From assembly GCF_030282845.1 (NCBI RefSeq), contig NZ_JASTWE010000016.1, positions 1-64,000 on the forward strand: 64,000 nucleotides of DNA. The letters are read 5' to 3'. How positions within the stretch are numbered: position 1 is the first letter of the stretch; every line of letters begins with the position of its first letter. Source of the stretch: Pseudodesulfovibrio pelocollis (GTDB lineage: Bacteria; Desulfobacterota; Desulfovibrionia; Desulfovibrionales; Desulfovibrionaceae). Positions 33,750-43,494 of this stretch are shown piece by piece. The position numbers and the translations under genes were made by a program. The notes below the pieces were generated by a model. That model saw only the letters and a program-made list of their open reading frames with translations, was not told the DNA's origin and did no database searches.

Positions 33750-33929
33750 ATGTATCTGTACTACTGCAAGGACGCCAATTGCCAGGGGCACACCAAAAGC
33801 TGGGAGCGCTGCTGCGATCTGCGGGCCTTTGCGGGCCGCGCCCGGATGGAATCCTGGCGGCCCGAGGCCCAGCGCCGCCCCGCCGAGCCGGGACGCGCCC
33901 CTGCTCCCTACCGGACAGCCGGAGCCTGA
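33750..33929 (+). CDS. Small Cys-containing hypothetical protein
   Basis: A 59-residue protein. The first 25 residues hold four Cys (YYCKDANCQGH, ERCCDL) with a His, suggesting a small zinc site; the rest is Arg/Pro/Ala-rich and probably disordered. GGGAGG five bases before ATG at 33750 is a strong ribosome site. Its end overlaps the convergent mltA gene by 22 bases. No family is recognised. Confidence 0.55.
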   Translation: MYLYYCKDANCQGHTKSWERCCDLRAFAGRARMESWRPEAQRRPAEPGRAPAPYRTAGA

Positions 33930-35176
33930 TCCGCGCCCGCGACCGCGCCGAGCACCCGGCGGCTGACGAGCATGTACACTTCGGAACGCTCCTGAAGATG
34001 CCCGGCCAGCATCTCGGCCTCGTCGCCCGAGCCACAGAAGAGGTCCATGCGAGTCCCCTGGATGGCTCCGCCCGTGTCCTGGGCCAGGACGATGCCCATG
34101 AACGGCTCGGCCACACCCCGGGCATGGTCCATGAGGGAGGTCTTGAGCGCCAGCACCGAGCCGAGCGGGGTCATGCTCCTGTCCACGGCCACGCTCACCC
34201 TGGGCATGAGGATAGAGTTCATGGCCCCGAAGGGCCCCTCGTCCGAGAGGTGGAAGAAGACGTAGCTCGGATTCTCGAACATGAGCGCGTCGGCCTTGTC
34301 CGGATTGGCCGCCAGGAACTCCCGGATGCGCTGCATGCTCATCTCCTCCCGGGGCACATGCCCCCGGTTGATGAGCACCCTGCCCAGCGAAACATACTCA
34401 TGCCCGTTGCGCCCCCCGTAGAGCACATGCCTGACTGTGCCGTCGGGCAGCACCAGCCGCCCCGACCCCTGAATCTGCAAGAAGAAGATGTCCACCGGGT
34501 CCTTGACCCAGGCGATCTCATGCCCTTTACCCGTCAAGGCTCCCTTGCCGTCGATGGCCTTGCGGTCATGGTACGGCTTGATGCCGCCCTCGTCCACGCG
34601 ATAGACCAATGACTGCCCCTGCCAACGCGGATGAAACACGCCCAGGTCAACGGTCCTCAGGTCGTCGGGCTTGGCATAGATGGGATGGCGAAAGTCGCCC
34701 TGACGGGTCAACGACGCCTCGATCCAGGGCTCGTAATAGCCGGTCAGCAGGGTGCCGGGCATGACCTTGAGCCAGACGAACCGGTCGGCCGCAAGGGTGG
34801 GGTCGATGTCCAGGGCCGAGAGCATCCCGATGAACTCGGCCACGCTATCGCCAAGCTGGGCCCAGGTCAGGGTCAGCCCTGGCCGACTCACGGCAACCGC
34901 CCCTTGCGGCCGCCGCAGGATATAGCGCAGGCTGTCCTCCAGGGGGGAACGAAGCTCGGTCCAGGAGCCGATGCGCTGATTCCCCTTGGACAGCGACGCG
35001 GCCAGCATGCGGGCCTCGTCGCGGCTCACCGCCGCATAGGCCGGGGTCGGGTCCGGCTCCGGGGCCGGTTCGGGGGCGGGAACAGGGGCGGGCTCAGGCA
35101 GCGGCGCATCCTTGGCACACCCCGCAAGGCAGACCGCCAGCACCACGAGAACGAGAATCGAACGGATCAGGGTCAT
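33908..35176 (-). CDS. mltA: Membrane-bound lytic murein transglycosylase A
   Basis: A 422-residue lipoprotein. The signal peptide ends in the lipobox LAGC, followed by a Pro/Glu-Pro linker and the MltA barrel (LLTGYYEPWIEAS, FFLQIQGSGRLVLPDG). The C-terminal 3D domain includes IVLAQDTGGAIQGTRMDLFCGSG with the catalytic Asp region. It cleaves peptidoglycan to 1,6-anhydromuropeptides at the outer-membrane inner face. ATG at 35176 overlaps the upstream permease stop by four bases, so the genes are translationally coupled. Confidence 0.9.
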   Translation of the reverse strand: MTLIRSILVLVVLAVCLAGCAKDAPLPEPAPVPAPEPAPEPDPTPAYAAVSRDEARMLAASLSKGNQRIGSWTELRSPLEDSLRYILRRPQGAVAVSRPGLTLTWAQLGDSVAEFIGMLSALDIDPTLAADRFVWLKVMPGTLLTGYYEPWIEASLTRQGDFRHPIYAKPDDLRTVDLGVFHPRWQGQSLVYRVDEGGIKPYHDRKAIDGKGALTGKGHEIAWVKDPVDIFFLQIQGSGRLVLPDGTVRHVLYGGRNGHEYVSLGRVLINRGHVPREEMSMQRIREFLAANPDKADALMFENPSYVFFHLSDEGPFGAMNSILMPRVSVAVDRSMTPLGSVLALKTSLMDHARGVAEPFMGIVLAQDTGGAIQGTRMDLFCGSGDEAEMLAGHLQERSEVYMLVSRRVLGAVAGADQAPAVR

Positions 35177-36273
35177 TCGCAGCCATCCTTGAGATCCTCG
35201 GCATACTCCTCGACGTAGAGTTGCAGCATGACCATGACCAGACTCAGGATGAGGGGCCCGTAAAAAATGCCGAGCATCCCGAAGGTATAGATGCCGCCAA
35301 GAATGGCCAGGAGGATGTAGAAAGTAGACACGCGCGACGCCTCGCGCATGAAGATGGGCCGCAGGATGGTGTCGATGCCGACCACGACGATGCCGCACCA
35401 GAGGGCGAGCATGATGGCCGCCTTCCATTGGCCAGCCAACACGAGGAAGCCCACGGCGGGCACCCAGACCAGCCCGGTGCCGAGCACGGGAATGAGCGAT
35501 GCCAGGGCCATCATGGCCCCCCAGAAAAAGGCCGGGATGCCCACCACGGCGAGCCCGATGCCACCGGCCACGCCCTGAAGCACGGCCACCAGCAGGCAGC
35601 CCATGAGCACCCCGCGGGCCACGCGCCGCAGGCTGTCGATGATGAAGTCCTCCTGCCGGGGCCGAAGCGGCGAAAGCAGCTTGAGATAGGCCACCATCTT
35701 GGCCCCGTCGCGCAGGAAATAGAAGAGGATGAAGACCATGAGCAGGAAATGGAGCACGCCCTTGGTCGCGTCCCGGACCAACGCGGTGCCCATTCCCAGC
35801 ATGAACTGGGCGAATTCCCTTGAATACTTGACGATGCTTTCCTGAATATCCAGTTGCTCGATGCGCAGGTACGGCAACTCGCGCCGCAGCCACTCCAGGT
35901 ATCCCTCAAGCCGCTCGCCGCTGGTCAGGGTGTCGAGCCCGCCGCCTGTCACCCAGGCGTTGAGGGCCACCAGGGACTCCACTCCCTGGCTGATGAGGGC
36001 CATCACCAGAAAGGTCATGGGCAGGAGCAGGCAGAAGACGATGATGCACACCGTGAGCAGCGAAGCCAGAGCGCGACGCCCCCGTACCACCTTGAGAACC
36101 CAGACGAAAACCGGGGAGAAAAGCACGGCCAACACCGTGGAGAAGATCAGGGTGTGCAGGAAGGGTTCGACGATGGAAAAACCCAGGTACAAGGCGAACA
36201 GCAGCAGCAGGATGAGAAACACCTTGTAGATGCCACCATCCAGCAGGGGCACTGATCCGTTCCGATCGCTCAT
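35173..36273 (-). CDS. AI-2E-family transporter (PerM/TqsA type)
   Basis: A 366-residue membrane protein with about eight transmembrane segments. The order is typical of the family: two N-terminal helices (VFLILLLLFALYLGFSIVEPF, LIFSTVLAVLFSPVFVWVL), a soluble loop around residues 100-160, then a cluster ending in GGIYTFGMLGIFYGPLILSLVMVML. FYGPLI is conserved. Members export autoinducer-2 or act as Na+/H+ antiporters, so the substrate cannot be assigned. The first gene of the pair with mltA. Confidence 0.85.
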   Translation of the reverse strand: MSDRNGSVPLLDGGIYKVFLILLLLFALYLGFSIVEPFLHTLIFSTVLAVLFSPVFVWVLKVVRGRRALASLLTVCIIVFCLLLPMTFLVMALISQGVESLVALNAWVTGGGLDTLTSGERLEGYLEWLRRELPYLRIEQLDIQESIVKYSREFAQFMLGMGTALVRDATKGVLHFLLMVFILFYFLRDGAKMVAYLKLLSPLRPRQEDFIIDSLRRVARGVLMGCLLVAVLQGVAGGIGLAVVGIPAFFWGAMMALASLIPVLGTGLVWVPAVGFLVLAGQWKAAIMLALWCGIVVVGIDTILRPIFMREASRVSTFYILLAILGGIYTFGMLGIFYGPLILSLVMVMLQLYVEEYAEDLKDGCE

Positions 36274-36328
36274 GATACGCTCCGGGTTTTCGCCATTTTC
36301 TTCGTCCTGGTCCTGATCCTCAGAGTGG

Positions 36329-36355
36329 ATTGTATGATTGCCGCCCCGGTGTCAA
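36329..36355 (-). promoter_or_regulatory. Predicted promoter of the AI-2E/mltA operon
   Basis: Read on the minus strand, TTGACA (36355-36350) and TACAAT (36334-36329) are both near consensus, with a 15-base spacer slightly shorter than ideal. It lies about 55 bases before the ATG at 36273. Confidence 0.5.
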
Positions 36356-36743
36356 CAGCAACCCGCGCAAGGACGCCCGGAACGGGGCGCTCCCCTCGTA
36401 GCGCTACGGCTGCCCCCCGCAGCGTGAAAACAAATCGCAACGGGCCGCAAGCGAATTTTTGTCGGAATCGACCCACTCACAGCCCTTGGTGGCCGCACAT
36501 TGTTTGCAGGGTCGTTTTCCACAGCGCACAACCGCCGAAAACGCCCTGACACCCAGCCAACCGCTCCTGACACGCATCTTGTTTTTTCCGACATTTGCGG
36601 CTAAGGGGAAATGTCGCGCTGCGAACAAACCCGCGCAGGGCGACGATCGCGATGGAACCAAAGACCCCGTGCCGCCGTATCAACCCGGACGACGGCTCTG
36701 GGCCAAGGGATACCACTCAACTTTAGTTTCACTGGAGGAAAGG
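36356..36743. other. Intergenic region without recognised gene
   Basis: About 390 bases between the divergent AI-2E gene and the ABC-transporter operon. Reading frames here have no ribosome site or family-like sequence. It must contain the promoter for the transporter operon, but I could not identify boxes with confidence. Confidence 0.4.
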
Positions 36744-37613
36744 ATGAAACGCGTACTCGGTCTCTTGGCGATGCTCGCCACCCTCGTTTTTCTCGTCGCC
36801 TGCGGCCAGCAGCCCGCCAACCAGGATGGATCGCCGGCCCCCAAGCAGGACATCAACGTCCGCCTGGAACTCAGCAAGGGCTCGACCCTTGAGCGCATCA
36901 TGCAGCGCGGCACCCTGCGCGTTGGCCTCGAAGCGGGCTACATGCCCTTTGAGATGACCGACAAGAGGGGCAACATCGTCGGCTTCGACGTGGACATGGT
37001 CACCGAAATGGCCAAGGCCATGGGCGTGAAGCTGGAGCTGGTCAACACCGCCTGGGACGGCATCATCCCGGCCCTGCTCTCCGACAAGTTCGACATCATC
37101 GCCTCGGGCATGACCGTCAACCAGGAGCGCAACCTGAAGATCAACTTCGCCGACCCGTACATCATCGTCGGCCAGACCGTGCTGGTCAACGCCGCCGATG
37201 CCGACCGCATCAACTCCTGGAAAGACCTCAACGCCGAAGGAATCACCGTCACCTCCAAGCTCGGCACCACCGGCGAGCAGGCCGTTCGGCGCATGATGCC
37301 CAAGGCCACCTACAAGTCCTTCGAGACCGAATCCGAGGCCATGCTTGAGGTCCTCAACGGCAAGGCGACCGCCTCTGTCTATGACCTGCCCATGCTCGCC
37401 ATCTTCTACGCCGAGCGCGGCAAGGCTGCGGGCATGAAGTTCCTTGACGAGCCCTTCACCTACGAGCCGCTGGGCTGGGCCATCAACAAGGGCGACCCGG
37501 ACTTCCTGAACTGGCTCAACAACTTCCTGCGCCAGACCAAGAACGACGGCCGCTACGAAGCCATCTACACCAAGTGGTTCGGCAGCAACGACTGGCTCCA
37601 GGACGTTCAATAG
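36744..37613 (+). CDS. Polar amino-acid ABC transporter substrate-binding lipoprotein
   Basis: A 289-residue family 3 solute-binding protein. The signal peptide ends in LVAC, a lipobox. The mature protein has RVGLEAGYMPFEMTDKRGNIVGFDVDM, AWDGIIPALLSDKFDIIASGMTVNQER and LGTTGEQAV, the ligand-contact regions of glutamine/arginine/glutamate binders. It delivers substrate to the permease encoded next. GGAGG lies about six bases before ATG. It is first in a three-gene operon and is followed by a terminator that probably makes it the most abundant product. Confidence 0.92.
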   Translation: MKRVLGLLAMLATLVFLVACGQQPANQDGSPAPKQDINVRLELSKGSTLERIMQRGTLRVGLEAGYMPFEMTDKRGNIVGFDVDMVTEMAKAMGVKLELVNTAWDGIIPALLSDKFDIIASGMTVNQERNLKINFADPYIIVGQTVLVNAADADRINSWKDLNAEGITVTSKLGTTGEQAVRRMMPKATYKSFETESEAMLEVLNGKATASVYDLPMLAIFYAERGKAAGMKFLDEPFTYEPLGWAINKGDPDFLNWLNNFLRQTKNDGRYEAIYTKWFGSNDWLQDVQ

Positions 37614-37628
37614 CCTCATACATTCCCT

Positions 37629-37664
37629 GCCGGGGATCGTGTCAACGATCCCCGGCCTTTTTTT
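37629..37664 (+). terminator. Intercistronic terminator between binding protein and permease
   Basis: GCCGGGGATCG pairs with CGATCCCCGGC around a six-base loop, followed by seven T residues at 37658-37664. It lies only 30 bases before the permease ATG, so partial read-through would set a high ratio of binding protein to permease. Confidence 0.9.
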
Positions 37665-37694
37665 CTATGCACTCAACTCCATAGAGTTTTTTTC

Positions 37695-38702
37695 ATGAAC
37701 GACATCACACAAACCCTTGCCAGGGTCCTTCCGAGCCGGAACACCCTCTGGATGCTCGTGTTCTTCGCCGGACTGTTCGCCCTGGCCTACGGCTTCTACG
37801 TAGCCACCCAGCAGGCCAACTACATCTGGCACTGGAACCGGATTCCCCGATATTTCTACTACACCGACACCATCAAGGTCCGTACCGAGATAGCTGGCAA
37901 GGTCGCCAGCATAACCCACAAAAGCGGCGACGCGGTGGTCATCGTCGAAGGCGACGGCGCTTCCGAGTTCTACACCGTTCCGGGAGCCAACCTGAGAGTG
38001 GGAGAGAACGAAACCCTGTACATGGGCGACGTCATCGGCACGTATGACAAGGGCAGCCTCGGACTCATGGCCCAGGGCATGCTCATCACCATCGAGATCA
38101 GCATCATCGCCATTATTTTCGGCATTGTACTCGGTCTGTTCACGGGCCTTGCGCGAATATCGACCAACCCATGCTTCAAGTGGACGGCCATTACATACAT
38201 AGAAATCATCAGGGGGTCGCCCCTGCTTGTCCAGATTCTCATCTGGTACTATGTCATCGGCACGCTGGTGAACAACCTGCTCGTCACCTCCGGCCTGCCG
38301 CAAATACCTGAGATGTGGTTCGGCATCGCCTCGCTTTCCATCTTTGCCGGGGCCTATGTGGCCGAGATCGTGCGAGCGGGCATCCAGTCCATCCACAAGG
38401 GACAGTCCGAGGCCGCCAGGTCCCTGGGCATGACCAAGTCCATGGCCATGCGCAAGATCATCCTGCCCCAGGCCTTCCGGCGCATCCTGCCGCCGCTGGC
38501 CGGCCAATTCATCAGCCTGATCAAGGACTCCTCGCTGCTGGGCGTCATCGCCATCCGCGAACTGACCAAGGCCACCCGCGAGGCCGTCACCACAAGCCTC
38601 ATGCCTTATGAACTCTACTTCGTGTGCGGCCTGATGTATCTTGTGGTCACCTTCGCCCTGTCCATGTTCGTTCAGTATCTTGAAAAAAGGTCGGTGGAGT
38701 AA
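37695..38702 (+). CDS. Amino-acid ABC transporter permease with periplasmic insertion
   Basis: A 335-residue HisM/GlnP-type permease. TM1 (about 17-38) is followed by roughly 85 mostly polar, beta-rich residues, then the usual five-helix permease core from about 130. [19 protein letters not shown] and the EAA loop ([36 protein letters not shown]), which docks on the ATPase, are present. The insertion is not found in short permeases of this family and may contact the binding protein. It lacks a strong ribosome site. Confidence 0.88.
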   Translation: MNDITQTLARVLPSRNTLWMLVFFAGLFALAYGFYVATQQANYIWHWNRIPRYFYYTDTIKVRTEIAGKVASITHKSGDAVVIVEGDGASEFYTVPGANLRVGENETLYMGDVIGTYDKGSLGLMAQGMLITIEISIIAIIFGIVLGLFTGLARISTNPCFKWTAITYIEIIRGSPLLVQILIWYYVIGTLVNNLLVTSGLPQIPEMWFGIASLSIFAGAYVAEIVRAGIQSIHKGQSEAARSLGMTKSMAMRKIILPQAFRRILPPLAGQFISLIKDSSLLGVIAIRELTKATREAVTTSLMPYELYFVCGLMYLVVTFALSMFVQYLEKRSVE

Positions 38703-38703
38703 G

Positions 38704-39435
<732 letters not shown>

Positions 39436-39460
39436 GCCTGCCCGACCGGTTGAGACAGTG

Positions 39461-39495
39461 GACGATCAACGGCCCCGGGCTGCTGATCGTCTTTT
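39461..39495 (+). terminator. Terminator of the ABC-transporter operon
   Basis: GACGATCA at 39461-39468 pairs with TGATCGTC at 39484-39491, followed by TTTT. The gap to the next gene at 39675 holds no supported gene; GTG at 39560 directly behind AGGAG has no spacing and leads to a frame without family-like sequence. Confidence 0.75.
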
Positions 39496-39674
39496 CTTCG
39501 GACCAATGTGCCGCGCCCGGATTGCGGGTGTTGCCGCGCCAGGGCGTGTATGTTAGGAGGTGCGCACCACGGCGCGCGAGAATCTGCCCGGCCTCCGGAA
39601 GCAGCGACCACCGCGTGGAGCGAAACGGCAATCCCGCCACCAAACCCGTCACCACAGGCAGCCACATTCCCGCC

Positions 39675-40793
39675 ATGAACGACGTCACCTTCCCCCGCCC
39701 GGTCCGGTTCAGCGTTGTCGTCCCCTGCTACAACGAGAAGGAGACCCTGCGCGAAAGCGTCGGGCGGCTGCTCGCCATCCAGGACGACATGCTCACCCTC
39801 GAAGTGATCGTGGTGGACGACTGCTCGCGCGACAACAGCCTTGAGATCGCCAGGGAAATGGCGAAGGAACACCCCGAGATCGTGGTCCTGGCCCATGAGG
39901 TGAACCAGGGCAAGGGCGGTGCTCTCCAGACCGGTTTCGCCAGGGCCACGGGCGAGTTTGTCGGCGTCCACGACGCGGACCTGGAGTACGACCCCATGGA
40001 CCTGCGCCACCTCCTGGTGCCCCTGGTGGACGGCCGGGCCGACGCCGTGCTCGGCTCGCGTTATCTCAACGCCACCGGAACCCGCCGCGTCCTGTATTTC
40101 TACCATACCATGATCAACAAGGGGCTGACCCTGCTCTCCAACCTCTTCACCGATCTCGACCTGACGGACATGGAGACCTGCTACAAGCTCTACCGGCGCG
40201 AATTGATCCAGTCCTTCGACCTCAAGGAGAAGCGGTTCGGCATCGAGCCCGAGATGGTCTCGCACCTGGCCCACTCGGGCGCCCGCGTCTATGAACGCGG
40301 CATCTCCTACTCGGGCCGCACCTACGAGGAAGGCAAGAAGATCGGCTGGCGCGACGGCGTGCGCGCCCTGTACTGCCTCTTTCACTACAATGCCCACCGC
40401 GCCCCGCTGCCCCTGCAACTGCTCATCTATTTCTTCATCGGCGTGGCGGCCGCCCTGGTCAACACCGTCTTTTTCCTCGCCCTGCTGCCGATCATGTCCA
40501 CCGGCCTCTCGGCCGCCCTGGCCTATATCGTGGCGGCCGGGGCCAACTACTGGCTGTGCATCAAGATTCTCTTCCGCCACAAAAGCCGCTGGAGCGCCCC
40601 CGGGGAGTTGGCCGTGTACGGTGCCTCCGTGGCCGCGCTCTGCGCCCTGGACGTGGGCATCACCCTGGCCCTGGTGGGCCTCGGGCTTTCGCCCCTTGCG
40701 GCCAAGCTCACAGCCACCCTCATCGGGTTCGTCCTGAACTTCCTGGCGCGCAGGACCCTTGTCTTTCCGGAGAAATCCAGGCTCAACCTCTAG
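39675..40793 (+). CDS. GtrB-like glycosyltransferase fused to a GtrA domain
   Basis: A 372-residue fusion. Residues 1-240 are a dolichol-phosphate-mannose-synthase-like GT2 domain (FSVVVPCYNEKETL, VDDCSRDNS, VHDADLEYDP with the DxD, EGKKIGWRDG). Residues about 245-365 form a GtrA domain with four membrane helices (LIYFFIGVAAALVNTVFFLALLPI, FVLNFLARRTLVF). The GT2 part would load a sugar on undecaprenyl phosphate and the GtrA part help flip it. The following polytopic protein could be the cognate membrane transferase. Confidence 0.88.
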   Translation: MNDVTFPRPVRFSVVVPCYNEKETLRESVGRLLAIQDDMLTLEVIVVDDCSRDNSLEIAREMAKEHPEIVVLAHEVNQGKGGALQTGFARATGEFVGVHDADLEYDPMDLRHLLVPLVDGRADAVLGSRYLNATGTRRVLYFYHTMINKGLTLLSNLFTDLDLTDMETCYKLYRRELIQSFDLKEKRFGIEPEMVSHLAHSGARVYERGISYSGRTYEEGKKIGWRDGVRALYCLFHYNAHRAPLPLQLLIYFFIGVAAALVNTVFFLALLPIMSTGLSAALAYIVAAGANYWLCIKILFRHKSRWSAPGELAVYGASVAALCALDVGITLALVGLGLSPLAAKLTATLIGFVLNFLARRTLVFPEKSRLNL

Positions 40794-40814
40794 GCGAACC
40801 GAACGGAATCCCCC

Positions 40815-42302
40815 ATGCTCACCCGGCACGCCGACGACCGCCGCAAGACGCTGCTGATCATCCTGGGTATCTTCCTGCTCAGCGTGGTCGTGCGCATACT
40901 CACCGCCGAATACATCGACATCGGCGGCGACAACTCCGAGAAATGGCGACAAGCGCACCGGCTCATCGAGGGGCTGGGCTATTCCGTCTGGTATCAGCAG
41001 ACCGTGCGCTGGGCGATCATGCTTCCCCTGGCGGGGATCATGAAGGTCTTCGGACTGAATCCGATCCTGGCCTACATCCAGCCCATCGTTTTCGCATCGG
41101 CGGCAGCGGTGTTCATCTTCCTCATCGGGCAACGGCTGCACAGCAGCGCCCTCGGCCTGACCGCAGCCCTGGCCACCATCGTCTTCCCGCAGATGGCCCA
41201 GACCGGCAGCCAGCTCTGGCCGGGCGTCTTCGAACTGGGGTTCCTTTCGGCGTGCGTCTGGCTCATCCTCGTCTGGCTCGACACGCGCTCCAGGACGGTG
41301 CTGGCCCTGGCCGCACTGGTCTTCGTCCTCGGCTGGGGAAGCCGGGTGACCATGATCTACGCCGCCCCGGGGCTGGCCCTGCTCATCTGGCTGCCCGGCA
41401 GGAACTCCAAGGCCCTGTTCGGCTTCGCGGCCGTGGCGGGCGCGCTCCTGGCCCTCGAATGGGTGGTTTTCTGGCTCATGACGGGCAACCCCTTGGGCCG
41501 CATCGGCATCATCACCGGCACCCATCTCCAGACGGCCGGGCTCGATATCAGCCTCAGGGAATACCTGCTGAACATCCTGAACCTGTCCAAGCTCAAGGGG
41601 CTGCTCGGCGTCTGGATCGCCTGCCTGGGCGGCGCGGCCTGGGTCATCGTCCGGGGCGACAGCCGCTGGCGCGCCCTGGCCCTGCTCTATGTCATCCACT
41701 GCTTCCTGCTGCTCTACATGATCTCCGGGGTCTCGCCGCTGAAGCTGGCCATGCCCGTGGGTACCCGGTTCTGGGGCACCGTCGCCCCCTTTGGGCTGCT
41801 GCTCCTGTTTCGCGCCCTCTTCGACCTCAAGAGCATTCGTCCAAAGACGGCCACGACGCTCATTGCCGTCGTCTTCGCGGCCTTCCTGGGCTTCACGGCC
41901 AAGAAGATTCCGCCCACCAACTCCCTTATCCAGATCAACCGCGACTACGCCCTGCTGGCTCCCATCCTGGCCGAACGCAAGCCGGTGCTCATGCGCTACG
42001 AGCACTGGCAGCCGGACTTCATCGAGGAGCGGGTCATCGCGGCCGTCACCGGCAAGCGCGACACCCGCCCCCCGCGCGAAGACCATGTTCTGGCCGCCAT
42101 CCACCGCAACCACGCGCGCATGATCGCCCTGTTCCTGCCGAACGTCTCGCAAGCCGATGCCTACCGCGACCCCGGCAACCTCAGGATCGTGGACTACACC
42201 ACCTATCTTTTCATCCCGCCCGGAGCGAATCCGGATCAGCCCCCGGCAGCGGAAATCGTGTACGGCCGCAAGCTGCACCGGGCCGAGGCCCTGCCGCAAT
42301 AG
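40815..42302 (+). CDS. Polytopic glycosyltransferase-like membrane protein
   Basis: A 495-residue protein with 9-11 membrane segments. Between TM1 and TM2 is YIDIGGDNSEKWRQAHRL, in the first periplasmic loop where GT39/ArnT/PMT-type transferases keep their catalytic Asp. A soluble C-terminal domain of about 120 residues follows. It likely transfers a sugar from a polyprenyl-phosphate donor to a periplasmic acceptor. It follows the GtrB-GtrA fusion by 21 bases, and the two probably act together. Confidence 0.7.
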   Translation: MLTRHADDRRKTLLIILGIFLLSVVVRILTAEYIDIGGDNSEKWRQAHRLIEGLGYSVWYQQTVRWAIMLPLAGIMKVFGLNPILAYIQPIVFASAAAVFIFLIGQRLHSSALGLTAALATIVFPQMAQTGSQLWPGVFELGFLSACVWLILVWLDTRSRTVLALAALVFVLGWGSRVTMIYAAPGLALLIWLPGRNSKALFGFAAVAGALLALEWVVFWLMTGNPLGRIGIITGTHLQTAGLDISLREYLLNILNLSKLKGLLGVWIACLGGAAWVIVRGDSRWRALALLYVIHCFLLLYMISGVSPLKLAMPVGTRFWGTVAPFGLLLLFRALFDLKSIRPKTATTLIAVVFAAFLGFTAKKIPPTNSLIQINRDYALLAPILAERKPVLMRYEHWQPDFIEERVIAAVTGKRDTRPPREDHVLAAIHRNHARMIALFLPNVSQADAYRDPGNLRIVDYTTYLFIPPGANPDQPPAAEIVYGRKLHRAEALPQ

Positions 42303-42387
42303 GATGACAACCAGGGCATCCGTCACCAGCAATTGCCAATGAAAGCACCATGCGGCACATATCAAACGCCCTGTCAGCCCGTGCGGC

Positions 42388-42415
42388 TTGACACTGCCCT
42401 GACATCGAATACAAT
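42388..42415 (+). promoter_or_regulatory. Promoter of the pseudaminate operon
   Basis: TTGACA at 42388-42393 and TACAAT at 42410-42415 are separated by 16 bases, a near-consensus sigma-70 promoter about 85 bases before pseB. The other bases of 42303-42501 show no gene. Confidence 0.75.
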
Positions 42416-42501
42416 CACCCCATTCGTCTGAACATCCCATCCACGCGGCTTTGACCGGCCGCCGATTTATCCCATAACATTTTTACATCACAGGAAATTC
42501 A

Positions 42502-43488
42502 ATGCTCGACGGGAAAACCATTCTGATCACCGGAGGCACCGGCTCCTTCGGAAAGCGCTTCGTGCAAATCGTCCTGGAACGGTACAAGCCAAAGAAACTC
42601 ATCGTCTTCAGCCGTGATGAGTTGAAGCAGTTCGAAATGGCCCAGGACTACCCGCCCGACAAGTTCGACGCGCTGCGCTTCTTCATCGGCGATGTGCGGG
42701 ACAAGGAGCGCCTCTACCGCGCCTGCCGCGGGGTTGACGTCATTGTCCACGCCGCAGCCATGAAGCATGTTCCGGCCTCGGAGTACAACCCCACCGAGGC
42801 CATCAAGACCAACATCAACGGGGCGCAGAACCTCATCAACGTGGCCGCCGACCTCGGCGTGGAAAAGGTCGTGGCCCTTTCCACGGACAAGGCCGTGGCC
42901 CCGTGCAATCTCTACGGCGCCACCAAGCTCGCCTCGGACAAGCTCTTCGTGGCCGCCAACGGCTTTGCCGTGGGGCCGACATACTCGGTGGTCCGCTACG
43001 GCAACGTCCTGGGCAGCCGGGGCAGCGTCGTTCCCTTCTTTCTGAAAAAGCGCGAGGAAGGCGTCCTGCCCATCACCGATCCGCGCATGACCCGGTTCTG
43101 GATCACCCTGGACGAGGGCATCCAGATGGTGCTCAACGCCATTGAGCATGCGGCGGGCGGCGAAATCTTCGTCCCGCGCATCCCGAGCATGAAGATCACC
43201 GACCTGGCCGAGGCCATTGCCCCGGGCTGCAGGACCGAGATCGTGGGCATCCGCCCGGGCGAAAAACTGCACGAGTGCATGATCCCGGCCGAGGACTCCC
43301 GCAACGTGGTCATCACCGAGACCGGCTACATCATCCTGCCGGAGACCGGGGTGTTCAACTACAAGGGAGACGCATCCGTCCTGCGGCGTGTGCCCGAAGG
43401 TTTCGCATACAGTTCCGATACCAACGACAAGTGGATAAGCGTCGAGGAACTGCGGACCATACTCGCTCAACAAGGCTTCACGCTTTAG
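42502..43488 (+). CDS. pseB: UDP-GlcNAc 4,6-dehydratase (inverting), PseB
   Basis: A 328-residue short-chain dehydrogenase/reductase. TGGTGSFG binds NADP. AAMKHVPASEYNP and LSTDKAVAPCNLYGATK carry the Asp-Lys and Tyr of the PseB active site. It converts UDP-GlcNAc to UDP-2-acetamido-2,6-dideoxy-L-arabino-hexos-4-ulose, the first step of pseudaminic acid synthesis. IRPGEKLHECMI is also typical. AGGAA lies six bases before ATG. It is the first gene of a long operon. Confidence 0.93.
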   Translation: MLDGKTILITGGTGSFGKRFVQIVLERYKPKKLIVFSRDELKQFEMAQDYPPDKFDALRFFIGDVRDKERLYRACRGVDVIVHAAAMKHVPASEYNPTEAIKTNINGAQNLINVAADLGVEKVVALSTDKAVAPCNLYGATKLASDKLFVAANGFAVGPTYSVVRYGNVLGSRGSVVPFFLKKREEGVLPITDPRMTRFWITLDEGIQMVLNAIEHAAGGEIFVPRIPSMKITDLAEAIAPGCRTEIVGIRPGEKLHECMIPAEDSRNVVITETGYIILPETGVFNYKGDASVLRRVPEGFAYSSDTNDKWISVEELRTILAQQGFTL

Positions 43489-43494
43489 GCCGCC

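Noticed and set aside
36459-36743. N-terminal extension of the ABC binding protein reaching to 36459
   Set aside because: The frame has no ribosome site there, while ATG at 36744 has GGAGG and gives a proper lipoprotein signal peptide.
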